Below are positions 47,764 through 56,552 of a stretch of DNA of 64,000 bases, one piece after another (within the stretch, counting starts at the first letter, position 1; each line of letters begins with the position of its first letter). Source of the DNA: an uncultured Nitrosospira sp. (lineage in GTDB: Bacteria > Nitrospirota > Nitrospiria > Nitrospirales > Nitrospiraceae). The translations under genes were made by a program, and so were the position numbers. The notes under the pieces were generated by a model. The model made no database searches, was not told where the DNA came from, and saw only the letters and a list, made by a program, of their open reading frames with translations. The DNA lies in contig CAADGK010000099.1 in assembly GCA_900696515.1 (NCBI GenBank), forward strand, positions 62,001 to 126,000, in the 5' to 3' direction.

Positions 47764-48699
47764 AAGGCCTTCTTCCCTGGGCGCCCCACCCAGAATTTCA
47801 ATGAACTTGGTCAAGCGGGCTGTTTTGACGGAATCGCCAGATTTGGAATAGATGGCCAAGAGATTCTTGACCATGCGTGACAAGATCGCCCGAACCTGAC
47901 TTTTTTCGAGATATTTCTCTTCAAACCCGTACCCCGCTTCGGTGAGGAATCGAGCGCAGTTTTTTTCCGTCAGCAGGGCTCCGCCGTTGAAGCAGTCGAT
48001 GAAAATTTTGTACCGGTCGGACTCATATTTCACCAGGAAATGCCCCGGCATGCCGATGCCAAACAGCGGAAAGGCTAACCGCTGTCCGATGAGGAGATAC
48101 ACAACCGACAGACTGATAGGGATACCGACCCGCCGGTCCATGACACAGTTGATATAGCTATTTTCGATCTCGTAATAGTTCTTGGTATTTCCTTTAAACC
48201 CTTGTTCGGTGAACAGGTAGCGGTTGAGGGCATTCACCGCTTCTTCCCCGGAGGCCCGATGGCCGATGCGTGCGTGAACTTCGGCGGCCATTGTATCCAA
48301 TTGATCACGATAGCGAGCCACATCCAGAGCCGGATAGGCGTAGCGCGCAATCAGAAACGCCCCGGCTTCAAGGCTCATGGCTTCATCCGAGAGGGAGGCC
48401 AGCTCCGTCAGTTCCTCCTCCAGCTTGCCTCCTCGAATTTCTTCCAGGATAGACGCAAGGCGGTCGGCCATTTCCGGCTGTTCAATTTCCGCTTCTTGGA
48501 GCAGGGGGACGGCGGAAGGACCGATATCAATCAGTTTTCCGCTGATGGTGCGGACGATCCGGTCGTCTTCGTCCGAGAGGAGGCGAATCAGGGCACGTAT
48601 CTGACTTTCCGGGATCATCATGTCACACTTGTGGTTGATTGCAAGCCTGCCGAGCAACACGTCCACCATCATCATCCGACGGATTGGAGTGTCAGTCAA
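47761..48699 (-). CDS. SirB1/transglutaminase-like protein with TPR-like tail
   Basis: A 312-residue protein of the SirB1 (UPF0162) family. The transglutaminase-like core is recognised in LNRYLFTEQGFKGNTKNYYE, RRVGIPISLSVVYLLIGQRL, and FGIGMPGHFLVKYE, with the tail RMVKNLLAIYSKSGDSVK. The N terminus (about 1-90) has HEAT-like helices. TTG 48699 and ATG 48675 are both possible starts. It follows the ABC permease gene on the same strand. Its stop lies in the MITE end. Confidence 0.85.
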   Translation of the reverse strand: MTDTPIRRMMMVDVLLGRLAINHKCDMMIPESQIRALIRLLSDEDDRIVRTISGKLIDIGPSAVPLLQEAEIEQPEMADRLASILEEIRGGKLEEELTELASLSDEAMSLEAGAFLIARYAYPALDVARYRDQLDTMAAEVHARIGHRASGEEAVNALNRYLFTEQGFKGNTKNYYEIENSYINCVMDRRVGIPISLSVVYLLIGQRLAFPLFGIGMPGHFLVKYESDRYKIFIDCFNGGALLTEKNCARFLTEAGYGFEEKYLEKSQVRAILSRMVKNLLAIYSKSGDSVKTARLTKFIEILGGAPREEGL

Positions 48700-48722
48700 G
48701 GGATCATGGCTGGTAGGTGGGG

Positions 48723-49502
48723 TTATCCCATGGCTCGCCGGAAGGCCTTGGCTCCGCCATACAGGCAGAGGGCATCGAAGACAAGCATGACCAGAATCAC
48801 CATGCCGACGTGCGGCAAGGCTTCTGCCCAGCCCGACAAGATCAACGGACGTACTGCATCGATTGCCCAGGTCATGGGGTTGAATTGCGCAAGAAAGCTC
48901 ATCCAGCCCGGCATGGCGGTGAGCGGCACTAACGCGGAACTAAGAAAAATCATGGGCAAGGACAGAAACCCCAGAACGGAAAAGAAATCGCCGTGACTCT
49001 TCACCGAGAAGGCCATGGCCATGGAGATGGCCGTCAAGCCGACGCCGAACATCATGCCGATCAACAGAGTGGTCGCCACGCCCAGGATTCCGGTTGCCGG
49101 ATGGACGCCGAAGAGGTACGACACTCCGAGAATGACGAGGACCTGCATGGATGTAATTGCCATCACGAAAATGAAACGGCTGAGAATGACGGAGGTGCGA
49201 TGAATCGGCGTGGACATCAACCGTTCAAGAAAGCCGTTTTCCTTATCGAACAGCAAATCCACCCCACCGGCCAAGCCGTTGTTCAGGACCGTCATAATGA
49301 CGACCCCGGCAGCGAGGAAGCTGATGTAGTTGGGTGCCTGCATGACCTGTGTGTCCGCGGCCCGTTGAAAAAGATTGCCGAAGAAGATGAGCCAGAACAG
49401 CATCGGTTGAACCAGGGTGAACAGCATGCTGAATTTTTCCCGGCTGAGCCGACGGACCCATCGCATGGTCAATGCGCTGATTTCTTGCCAATAGTGCTCC
49501 AC
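48723..49502 (-). CDS. ABC-2 type transporter permease
   Basis: A 259-residue ABC-2 family membrane protein with six hydrophobic segments and the family phrase FLSSALVPLTAMPGWMSFLAQFNPMTWAIDAVR near the C terminus. It pairs with the ATP-binding protein encoded upstream and should export a drug, lipid or glycan. The MITE-like element separates the two genes by about 210 bases, an unusual gap for ABC partners. Confidence 0.92.
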   Translation of the reverse strand: MEHYWQEISALTMRWVRRLSREKFSMLFTLVQPMLFWLIFFGNLFQRAADTQVMQAPNYISFLAAGVVIMTVLNNGLAGGVDLLFDKENGFLERLMSTPIHRTSVILSRFIFVMAITSMQVLVILGVSYLFGVHPATGILGVATTLLIGMMFGVGLTAISMAMAFSVKSHGDFFSVLGFLSLPMIFLSSALVPLTAMPGWMSFLAQFNPMTWAIDAVRPLILSGWAEALPHVGMVILVMLVFDALCLYGGAKAFRRAMG

Positions 49503-49517
49503 GTGACTCCTTACTAG

Positions 49518-49639
49518 CAGGATGCTGAAAAAGGCCGCCAGCTACGTTCTCGCGTCGCTCAGAGGCTCAACGTACCGAAGCGTACGCCTCGCCCCTTCGC
49601 CCGCTGCGGCCTTGCCGGACAGCCTTTTTGAGCATCCTG
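49518..49639. mobile_element. MITE-like inverted-repeat element (122 bp)
   Basis: The ends CAGGATGCTGAAAAAGGC (49518-49535) and GCCTTTTTGAGCATCCTG (49622-49639) are inverted with 17 of 18 bases matching. The inside contains a smaller palindrome (GTACCGAAGCGTAC). There is no room for a transposase. It sits between the ABC ATPase and permease genes and its transcript would fold as a long hairpin. A 37-base solo end is at 47727-47763. Confidence 0.75.
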
Positions 49640-49715
49640 ACGTTATGTTAGCGTTCAAACCGTACAGAACAGTTCAGTCATCTTGTTTGCATTAAATTTT
49701 TCCCGCAACCTGCTA

Positions 49716-50687
49716 TCACGCCGACTCGGTCTCGGGGATCGACTCGGTAATGGCCCGGCCTGTATGGGCGATGAACACATCGTCCAAGCGTGGGCGGTTG
49801 TATTGAATGAATTCGATGCTGCAGCCCAATCGATTGGCGGCTTCAAGAATCGCGGGCAGTGCCTTCTCGGGCGACTCCACCCTGATGTCCAAGCCCTTGG
49901 TCGTCGTCCGGACGGACTTGATCGCCGGGCGGCCTTTCAACTCAGTTTCAAGCGAAGGGATCCGATCCAGTTCCTTGAGGGTCAGGGACACGATGTCCCC
50001 TCCCAGCGCGATCTTGAGTTCGACCGGAGACCCGAGCGTTTTGATCTTGCCGCCGTCGATAATCGCGAGCCGATCACACAGTTGATCGGCTTCATCCAGA
50101 TAGTTCGTCGTCATGACAACCGTCATGCCGCGGGCTTTGAGCATCCGGACATATTCCCAAATGCGGAGACGGCTCTGGACGTCGAGGCCTAAGGTCGGTT
50201 CGTCGAGAAACAAAATCTTTGGATTAGGCAACAGGCCACAGGCAATGTCGAGCTTGCGCTTCATGCCGCCGGAATAGGTTTTGGCCGGTCTGTCGGCGTG
50301 GTCTTCCAAGTCCACTAACTTCAAGAGTTCGTTGATCCGTTTGGTGGCCTCGTCCGTTGTCAAATGATAGAGCGCACCCAGGAGCTGCAGGTGTTCACGC
50401 CCGGTCAGAAACCGATCGATCGCCCGTTCCTGCGGGACATATCCGATAAGGGTCCGGACCGTGTCCGCATCGCGCACAGTGTCGTGTCCCATGATGGTGG
50501 CCGTTCCCGAAGTGGGGTGCAACAGCGTGATCAGGGTGCGCAGAGTCGTGCTCTTGCCCGCGCCGTTCGGTCCCAGCAAGCCGAAAATCTCTCCGGCGTA
50601 GACCGAGAACGAGAGGTCATCGACAGCTTTATGGCTGTCATAAGTTTTACAGAGATGGTTGACGTTGATAGCGATCGTACGATCCAT
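49716..50687 (-). CDS. ABC-type export ATP-binding protein (DrrA-like)
   Basis: A 323-residue ATPase. Walker A GPNGAGKST, signature TYSGGMKRKLDIACGL, Walker B ILFLDEPTLGLD and the His switch-like VVMTTNYLDEAD are present; the C-terminal part (about 230-320) fits the DrrA/DUF4162-like extension of drug exporters. The start at 50687 overlaps the stop of a chimeric short ORF by one base (TAATG). Partner of the ABC-2 permease downstream. Confidence 0.92.
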   Translation of the reverse strand: MDRTIAINVNHLCKTYDSHKAVDDLSFSVYAGEIFGLLGPNGAGKSTTLRTLITLLHPTSGTATIMGHDTVRDADTVRTLIGYVPQERAIDRFLTGREHLQLLGALYHLTTDEATKRINELLKLVDLEDHADRPAKTYSGGMKRKLDIACGLLPNPKILFLDEPTLGLDVQSRLRIWEYVRMLKARGMTVVMTTNYLDEADQLCDRLAIIDGGKIKTLGSPVELKIALGGDIVSLTLKELDRIPSLETELKGRPAIKSVRTTTKGLDIRVESPEKALPAILEAANRLGCSIEFIQYNRPRLDDVFIAHTGRAITESIPETESA

Positions 50688-50990
50688 TAGTCCCAACCTT
50701 TTATGCCTTGATGTTCGTGCAACATGAATTGAACGAGATCGTTCAAGCGATGAGAGCGCCGGTGCAGCCCCTCGGCCTCCAGCAGGAATTGTTTTTCCAG
50801 CGAGGGTGAGGCCAAATAGACTTTACAGAGATGGTTGACGTTGAGAGCCATCGTGCGATCCCTTTAGTCCCAACCCGTTAGCCCTTGATGTTCGTGCAAC
50901 ATGAATTGAACGAGATCGTTCAATCGACGAGCACGCTGGTGCAGCCCTTCGGCTTCCAGCAGGAATTGTTTTTCCAACGGTGTACAGTCC
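50646..50990. repeat. Imperfect tandem duplication of about 175 bp
   Basis: Unit 1 (about 50646-50819) and unit 2 (about 50820-50990) share long identical stretches, e.g. CAACATGAATTGAACGAGAT and TACAGAGATGGTTGACGTTG. Each unit joins the 5' end of the ABC ATPase gene to the 3' end of the LON-domain gene. Divergence between the copies is modest, roughly 15 percent by eye. Confidence 0.8.
50687..50851 (-). CDS. Chimeric short ORF: ABC ATPase start fused to LON-protein tail
   Basis: A 54-codon frame created by the tandem duplication. It opens MALNVNHLCKVYL, a copy of the ABC ATPase N terminus (INVNHLCKTY), and continues in frame with LEKQFLLEAEGLHRRSHRLN and LVQFMLHEHQG, a copy of the LON-protein C terminus. 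AAAGGGA lies seven bases before its ATG and its TAA overlaps the ABC ATPase start (TAATG), so it could be translated in the operon. Function, if any, is unknown; it may simply be a scar. Confidence 0.5.
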   Translation of the reverse strand: MALNVNHLCKVYLASPSLEKQFLLEAEGLHRRSHRLNDLVQFMLHEHQGIKGWD

Positions 50991-51553
50991 AAGTAGGTTG
51001 AGAGGGTATTCACCAAGACTTCATCACTCACTTCTTCGCGAAAGAATCCTTGCCACGCCGCACTATCTTCTCGCTGTTGCAGGTATCGTCCGAGCACGTC
51101 GATCAGCGCCTTCCGCACATCCTTGGTCAAGCCTTCTTCGGTGCGCATGGGCGTCACCCGGATCGTGGCTTCGCGATAGGGCTTGTCGAAGTGCTCTTTG
51201 GTCAGCTCGCACCGTTCGAGTCCTTGCAGCAAGATGTTGGAGCGGCCATCCGGTAAGGGTTGTACGCTGACGATTCTTCCGATACAGAGGGCAGAAAAGA
51301 TGGCCGGATTTCCGTAGTAGTCCGGTTCCCATCCTTCCTTCAGGAGCGCCATGGCGATACATTGTCCACCTACCGTGACATCGGCTACCATTTGGCGATA
51401 CCGAGGCTCAAAAATGTGGAGCGGGAGATAGGTTTTCGGGAAGAAGACCACATTCGGTAGCGGAAATACGGGAAGCCGGTCGGGAATCGGAAACGGTTCA
51501 ATCGTTTTGGACGAACTTCGGCCCGACGGCCCTCGCTCATGATCAGTCTGCAT
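50864..51553 (-). CDS. LON substrate-binding domain protein
   Basis: A 229-residue protein that corresponds to the N-terminal LON domain without the ATPase and peptidase parts. PVFPLPNVVFFPKTYLPLHIFEPRYRQM (near residue 28-55) is diagnostic, and the phrase DGRSNILLQGLERCEL fits. Such stand-alone LON-domain proteins are common and uncharacterised. It is the first gene of the ABC operon and its 3' end is duplicated just downstream. Confidence 0.9.
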   Translation of the reverse strand: MQTDHERGPSGRSSSKTIEPFPIPDRLPVFPLPNVVFFPKTYLPLHIFEPRYRQMVADVTVGGQCIAMALLKEGWEPDYYGNPAIFSALCIGRIVSVQPLPDGRSNILLQGLERCELTKEHFDKPYREATIRVTPMRTEEGLTKDVRKALIDVLGRYLQQREDSAAWQGFFREEVSDEVLVNTLSTYLDCTPLEKQFLLEAEGLHQRARRLNDLVQFMLHEHQGLTGWD

Positions 51554-51690
51554 GGGCCACGATAGCTGACGCTTGTGAAAATTGTCAACGCTGGCTCTTG
51601 GCTATGGATGCAGAATGAAATGCGAAACACCGCTCTCAGACTGCCGATTGGTTCACAGGAGAGGCGCGTGGTATAAACCAGGCGGCTGGG

Positions 51691-52866
51691 GTGCTCTCAT
51701 CACAGGGGAGGCTTGTCATTGTGGATCATGAGGCGAGGAATGGTGTGATCGACTATTGGCGGATCGGACTGGTTGTGGTCTGGTTAAGCAGCAGTGTCTC
51801 GCTTGCGCTTGCGGCAAGCAGCGCATCGACCCCGTTTCAGCCGGCAACGGCGGGCTATCAGTACACCTTCCCCAGGGATCATGGCTCGCATCCGACCTAT
51901 CGGACCGAATGGTGGTACTACACCGGCCACCTACACACCAAGGACGGCCGGGCCTTCGGCTTTGAATTGACGTTCTTCCGCCGGGGCATCCCGCCTGAGG
52001 ACGTGACGACGCTTCCGTCCAAATGGTCGGTGAAGGATCTCTATCTAGCCCATTTTGCGGTGACCGACATTAGTGGCAAGCGATTTCATTTCTCAGAGAA
52101 GCTTAGTCGCGAGGGCCTTGGGAAGGCGGGGGCGGATGAGTCGAAACTCCAGGTCTGGATTGATGATTGGCGAGCTGAGGCTGCCACGGATGAACGAGGG
52201 GCGCACACCGTGATCGCCCGTGACGACACCCATGCTCTTTCTCTCAGGCTGCAACCGGCCAAGCTTCTGGTCACCCACGGTGCGGCCGGTATCAGTCGGA
52301 AGGGGAAAGACGTGGGACAGGCCTCTCACTATTATTCGTTTACCAGACTGGAGGCCGGCGGAACGTTGACGATCGGAGGGGAATCCTTTGACGTCACCGG
52401 CCTCGGCTGGATGGACCATGAGTTCGGGTCGGGCGATCTCGGACCCGATCAAGTCGGCTGGGATTGGTTCAGCATTCAATTGGAGGACAACACAGACCTC
52501 ATGCTCTATCGCATGCGATTGAAAGATGGATCATCCGATCTGGCATCGAGCGGCACCGTCGTCTCACCGGATGGACGGAGCCGCCATTTGGACGTGACAG
52601 ATTTTCAGATTGAATCCCATGGAACCTGGACCAGTACGGAGAGCAAGGCGACCTATCCCAACCGATGGCGGCTGACGTTTCCGTCACTCGATGTGACGTT
52701 GGATGTGGCCCCGTTGCTCGCAGATCAGGAGTTGCGCACGTCGCGCAGCAGCCGCGTCTCCTATTGGGAAGGGGCGGTTGCAGTCACAGGTACGAAGCAG
52801 GGCAGGCCGATAAAAGGCCAAGGGTACGTCGAGCTGACCGGGTATGCAGAGCGGCTGAAGATGTAG
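51691..52866 (+). CDS. Exported AttH/CrtC-type lipocalin-like hydrolase family protein
   Basis: A 391-residue protein with a signal/anchor segment (residues about 27-43). The two lipocalin-like domains of the AttH/CrtC (carotenoid 1,2-hydratase-like) family follow: DHGSHPTYRTEWWYYTGHL, GFELTFFRRG, HYYSFTRLEAGG and the diagnostic LGWMDHEFGSGDLGPDQVGWDWFSIQL. True CrtC activity is not assumed, since no carotenoid genes are here. The start is GTG 51691; a later start is possible. Confidence 0.85.
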   Translation: MLSSQGRLVIVDHEARNGVIDYWRIGLVVVWLSSSVSLALAASSASTPFQPATAGYQYTFPRDHGSHPTYRTEWWYYTGHLHTKDGRAFGFELTFFRRGIPPEDVTTLPSKWSVKDLYLAHFAVTDISGKRFHFSEKLSREGLGKAGADESKLQVWIDDWRAEAATDERGAHTVIARDDTHALSLRLQPAKLLVTHGAAGISRKGKDVGQASHYYSFTRLEAGGTLTIGGESFDVTGLGWMDHEFGSGDLGPDQVGWDWFSIQLEDNTDLMLYRMRLKDGSSDLASSGTVVSPDGRSRHLDVTDFQIESHGTWTSTESKATYPNRWRLTFPSLDVTLDVAPLLADQELRTSRSSRVSYWEGAVAVTGTKQGRPIKGQGYVELTGYAERLKM

Positions 52867-52909
52867 CGGGTGTGCTCGTCGGCCATCCGATTCACCACGC
52901 GATTCTCGC

Positions 52910-53308
52910 TCAGTTGGGGCAGCCCTTCTGTTCCTCTTCGATGAGGTTCATGGTCGGACTGACTTGCAGTTCGACGAAGCTTCCACAGCGTGCGGTCCAG
53001 AATTTGGCGGGAGCCGGAGGTTTCGGCGGTGGAGGAGGTGGGTCTTCCTTGGGTTCGACTTGAACATTGATGATCGTGAGATTCGGGTCCAAGGCGGATC
53101 CGATCATGGGTTGGATGGCTCTTCCGTGGAAGCCACGCATGTGTGGAAAGCGAAATCCAGGGGCTCGGTTCTCAGGGCCGTGCATTCCAAAGCCATATAT
53201 GCCGGCAGCATGAGGAGAGGTGGAAGGGCCGACGGTCACACCGCCTCGTGATTCCGCAGAGGCTGTGAGTGGGATGAGGGTCAGAAGTACGGTGATCAGG
53301 AGCTTCAT
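52910..53308 (-). CDS. Small exported Pro-rich protein
   Basis: A 132-residue protein with a clear signal peptide (1-18, LLITVLLTLIPLTASA). The mature part is Gly/His/Pro-rich (GIYGFGMHGPENRAPGFRF) with a run of six prolines (PPPPPP) before a C-terminal domain with two Cys (TARCGSFVELQ and KGCPN). No family recognised. It is convergent with the AttH-type gene. Confidence 0.65.
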   Translation of the reverse strand: MKLLITVLLTLIPLTASAESRGGVTVGPSTSPHAAGIYGFGMHGPENRAPGFRFPHMRGFHGRAIQPMIGSALDPNLTIINVQVEPKEDPPPPPPKPPAPAKFWTARCGSFVELQVSPTMNLIEEEQKGCPN

Positions 53309-53464
53309 AGAACACCGATGATTCGACTATCAGCGTAATCGCCCGTGCAGGAAGCCGTCAAGCGGGGGCAGGTTGGCATCGGCTGAATCAACCATGGGGA
53401 GCCGTTGCGGCGCACAACGGACTGCACGGTTGATCTGTTCATATGGAAGTGTCCTGATCCGCGG

Positions 53465-54328
53465 CTATTTCGCCAGCCTGCGTATTCGCAGTGCAGCCTT
53501 CACGCCCTTCTTGGCCGGATGGCGCACGGCATGGCGCAGGAGCCACTTTCTTTCCTTCGTGGCACCCTCTAGCCATCGTTCGCACAGCTCAAAGGCAAGA
53601 CGGGGATGGTCCTTGGCAATATCGCTGATATGATTGGCCACACTCCGTCGAACATAGAGATCCGGGTCATCCTTGAGGGCCTCCAGAATCGGCAGGACGG
53701 GACGAGGGTCTTTGATAAAAGCTGGAATTCGTATCGCCCAGGGTAAACGCGGACGCGTCCCTTCGGAACAGAGCCGCCGCACATGGGGATCTGGGTCATC
53801 CGTCCACGTCACCAGTTGCGCCAGAGTGCGTTCCGGCCAACGGATCAGGAACGGGCGAATGGAAAATTCGGCACTGAACCGCCGCGTCAGTTCGTACTGG
53901 GCTGCCATCGAGATTTCAAACGGGTCATGCCCACGGTTGTGCTCTGGGTCCATGCCATAAGTGGCGACAAAACTCACATGAGGGAGGTAGAAGAACACGC
54001 CGAGTCCGAGGTCTTCCGTAGCTGTCTGCGGTGGAGTCAGCGACTGGATCAGGATGTGAACGGCGTCGTTGTAGCATTCGGGAAGGTACTCACGGAGCGT
54101 CCGTGCCAAATGATGTCCTCGTTGAAGAATGCTGAGCGGCTTCAAACCATTGCGCGCCGTACGTTGGAATGCCTTTCCGTCAAAAGTCGGATAGACGAGA
54201 CTGATATTGTGCGCCAGACAGTCGATGGCCTCCCGATCGAGCAAGTCGGCTAGAGACATGCCTTTCTGAATCGAATGCGGTGCGGAAGGGAGGCGTGGGG
54301 TCGATGTCATAGGGCGTCTGGGCTTCAT
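53465..54328 (-). CDS. AlkC-type DNA alkylation repair protein
   Basis: A 287-residue ALK/HEAT-like repeat DNA glycosylase family protein. The phrases FEISMAAQYELTRRFSAEFSIRPFL, DDPDPHVRRLCSEGTRPRLPWA and DLYVRRSVANHISDIAKDHP match AlkC/AlkD-like HEAT repeats, which remove alkylated bases such as 3-methyladenine. The start at 54328 is preferred; 54310 is also possible. It stands alone with an AT-rich upstream region. Confidence 0.85.
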   Translation of the reverse strand: MKPRRPMTSTPRLPSAPHSIQKGMSLADLLDREAIDCLAHNISLVYPTFDGKAFQRTARNGLKPLSILQRGHHLARTLREYLPECYNDAVHILIQSLTPPQTATEDLGLGVFFYLPHVSFVATYGMDPEHNRGHDPFEISMAAQYELTRRFSAEFSIRPFLIRWPERTLAQLVTWTDDPDPHVRRLCSEGTRPRLPWAIRIPAFIKDPRPVLPILEALKDDPDLYVRRSVANHISDIAKDHPRLAFELCERWLEGATKERKWLLRHAVRHPAKKGVKAALRIRRLAK

Positions 54329-54629
54329 AAAGATACTTATTTCTTTCTCGGACACAGAAGTCAACTTATGCAGGCATCGAATGGAACTATCTGTGGATTT
54401 TTGCCACCAGTAAAATCTCCTCGAGCTTTGCCCCAATTTTCTCGCAAACGCTCCTGCAATAAAATTTTATTCAATCAGGCAGGTAACTTGCTCAACCGGT
54501 GAGTGCTGGCCTGGCGTTCCAATCATCTGCCAGTGCCGGTTCCTTCCAATTGAGAAGTTTGCACCAGCCTCCTCAACCATATGATGAGGGCCAATGCCCC
54601 GGACAACCTTTTAACCACAGGAGGATGTC
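54329..54629. other. AT-rich divergent intergenic region
   Basis: About 300 bases without a coding frame, between the minus-strand AlkC gene and the plus-strand small membrane protein gene. It should carry both promoters; no operator is recognised. Confidence 0.35.
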
Positions 54630-54764
54630 ATGGATAAGGTCTGGTTATATGCTGGTGGGATTGTTGTCGCAACGGCAGTGCTGATCTATGCCGTGCTCAC
54701 GACGGTGAGTAGTACGAATCCGCCGGCCAGTGATCTGCGGGCGGCGTATCAGCAGTCGAAGTAA
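54630..54764 (+). CDS. Small single-span membrane protein (44 residues)
   Basis: A short gene with a near-perfect Shine-Dalgarno AGGAGG (54619-54624) five bases before ATG. The protein starts MDKVWLYAGG and has one membrane helix GIVVATAVLIYAVLTTV (about 10-26) followed by a short polar tail (SSTNPPASDLRAAYQQSK). It is not part of an operon that I can see. The ribosome-binding site is the strongest evidence; the function is unknown. Confidence 0.6.
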   Translation: MDKVWLYAGGIVVATAVLIYAVLTTVSSTNPPASDLRAAYQQSK

Positions 54765-55114
54765 TGTACTGCTGTTGAGTGTGGTGAGCCTGAGGCAGTA
54801 AGGGGTGCAGGGTTCAGTATTCATGTGATCTGCGAACCAGCACTCAAAGGAGAAGTTTGTGAGTGATGAGCTATGTGCCTGCCGGGTGCGATCGGGGTTT
54901 CCGATCGCGCTTGGCAAGTACAAAGAAGTGAGGTGGGATTTTGTCCGTCAAGCGTCCATATTCTTTTCTATCTGAGGACGACCGAAAGGACTGACTTCCT
55001 AAATATGCACATGCGTTGAGAGGGTTCAATGCTTGAATAGTTGCTCTCGTTTAAGCTGCCAGATCAAGCTCGCAGCAGCGTTCACGCAGTGCCCACTCGC
55101 TGGTAACCGTATGG
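54765..55114. other. Gene-poor stretch with a perfect hairpin
   Basis: About 350 bases. It holds the inverted repeat GCGATCGG-GGTTT-CCGATCGC (54888-54908), an 8-bp perfect stem with no T-run after it, lying inside a 38-codon frame (54859-54975) that has AGGAG upstream. Nothing else is seen. Confidence 0.4.
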
Positions 55115-55888
55115 TCACAGCACACCTGAGATCAGTCCACAGCCAACCACAATCAATAGCGCTGATACCATCAGTTGAATCGACCGAAGCGTGACCTTCT
55201 TGAGCATCTTTCCACCGATATAGGCCCCGGCAAAGGCAGACAAGCTCGCTCCGATGACCAACCGCCATGCGATGGCCTCCTCATGGGCTGAGATATCTGC
55301 GCCATAGACGGTCATGCGGGAGAGATCCACCATGACGGCGAGCACGATCCCCGTGGCAACGAACGCCTCTTTCTCAAGTCCGGCCTTGATCAGAAACATA
55401 CTCCGAAAGGCGCCTTGATGCCCCGACAAGCCGCCGAAGAACCCACTGATCAGGCCGCCGAGCGGCAGCCATCGGCGATCAAGCGCGATCTTGGAGAAGG
55501 TGGGAGAAAGCTCCAAGCCCACGAAGGATATGATGAGGACTCCGATCACGAGCTTGAGAGCCGACACCTGCCGAGCGCTCCCAAACGCATGATATTCGTA
55601 GATCGGTTTAACTTCCCCTAGGTATGTCAGCAATGCAGCTCCCGCAAAGGCTGCCGCGATTGCTGGTAACCCGAACTGTAGCAGTACAGAGCGATCGGCC
55701 TTTCGTCCGAGCAGTCCAATCTTGAAGAGGTTGTTCGCCAGATGGACTATGGCGGTCATCGCAATCGCCAGTTCCAACGGGAAGAAGAGGGCGACCACCG
55801 GCATCAGCAGCGTGCCAAGCCTGAACCCAGAAAACAGCGTGAGGCCCGACGCCAATAACGATGCGATGCAGACGATGAGGAATTCCAC
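55115..55888 (-). CDS. TauE/SafE family anion transporter
   Basis: A 257-residue integral membrane protein with about eight helices. The TauE/SafE pattern is visible in FSGFRLGTLLMPVVALFFPLELAIAMTAIVHLANNLFK and in LGGLISGFFGGLSGHQGAFRSMFL, the second half repeating the first. The family exports sulfite, sulfoacetate or similar small anions; the true substrate is not known. It is a single gene with an AT-rich, cassette-like region upstream. Confidence 0.88.
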   Translation of the reverse strand: MEFLIVCIASLLASGLTLFSGFRLGTLLMPVVALFFPLELAIAMTAIVHLANNLFKIGLLGRKADRSVLLQFGLPAIAAAFAGAALLTYLGEVKPIYEYHAFGSARQVSALKLVIGVLIISFVGLELSPTFSKIALDRRWLPLGGLISGFFGGLSGHQGAFRSMFLIKAGLEKEAFVATGIVLAVMVDLSRMTVYGADISAHEEAIAWRLVIGASLSAFAGAYIGGKMLKKVTLRSIQLMVSALLIVVGCGLISGVL

Positions 55889-56017
55889 TATGATTCTCCG
55901 AATCCGAAGTGGCGAGAGACCGTCATAGAAGATAGCAGTTTGAATTGGAAGGAGACGACAGCTCTACTGGGAGGCGAGGACTGAATGGTCGTATTCGGGA
56001 GAAAGGTTTTTGCCCAC

Positions 56018-56479
56018 TCACGAATTGCGAGACGTTCCATCTTCAAAATGAAACGTATGCTGACCATCAGGACCAATCGTTTCTAGAGCCAGGCGCGGCC
56101 GATCACTGCGTAAGGCATCGCAAATGCCGTTGTGAAGCTCGTCGAAGGTCATGCTCGCGTACTGCTTTCCATCAAATGTTAAAAGTGGATGCAAATACTC
56201 TTGCGGATGTCGTACGGTTCCATTCTCAGTCTTTTCTGTGATGCTCACGAAAGCTCGTATGAATCCGGCATCACCATCCTCATTTGTGACAACGGCTGGG
56301 GGATCGGCATACGGGTCTCCCTTCTCGTAACCGAGTCCCGGTGTCGAAGAGGCAATATGTGGCGGCACTGCTTGAGCTGTTACCTCGATCCATTCGCATC
56401 CCGTGTGAATGTCCTCATGCCTCGGGGACTTAAGACGCCAGGGTGTCGCGTAGATGCTTATGTGGTCTAAGATGTCCAA
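56018..56479 (-). CDS. Unknown cassette-like gene
   Basis: A 153-residue protein not recognised: WIEVTAQAVPPHIASSTPG, then YEKGDPYADPPAV, a Thr/Glu-rich middle and FDGKQYASMTFDELHNGI near the end. The only possible early start is TTG at 56479, which lies inside the right core (GTTGGAC) of the attC-like site; in integron cassettes the gene often begins right at that point. Base composition is lower in GC than the neighbouring TauE gene. Confidence 0.5.
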   Translation of the reverse strand: MDILDHISIYATPWRLKSPRHEDIHTGCEWIEVTAQAVPPHIASSTPGLGYEKGDPYADPPAVVTNEDGDAGFIRAFVSITEKTENGTVRHPQEYLHPLLTFDGKQYASMTFDELHNGICDALRSDRPRLALETIGPDGQHTFHFEDGTSRNS

Positions 56480-56552
56480 CGTAGGCGGTCACTCGCGCTG
56501 CCTGTAGCGCACGACCGGCGCAGACGGTATCGAGCGCAGCGCTGCGTTAGCC
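56474..56552 (-). repeat. attC-like integron recombination site
   Basis: On the minus strand the 79-base sequence begins GGCTAAC (56552-56546) and ends GTTGGAC (56480-56474), the expected R''/R' cores (the second fits GTTRRRY). The inner parts pair imperfectly: AACGCAG near the left core with CCTACGTT at the right, then CTCG with CGAG, giving a folded attC-like stem with central mismatches. The TAA stop of the upstream gene falls in the left core and the next gene starts in the right core. No integrase gene is seen. Confidence 0.65.
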
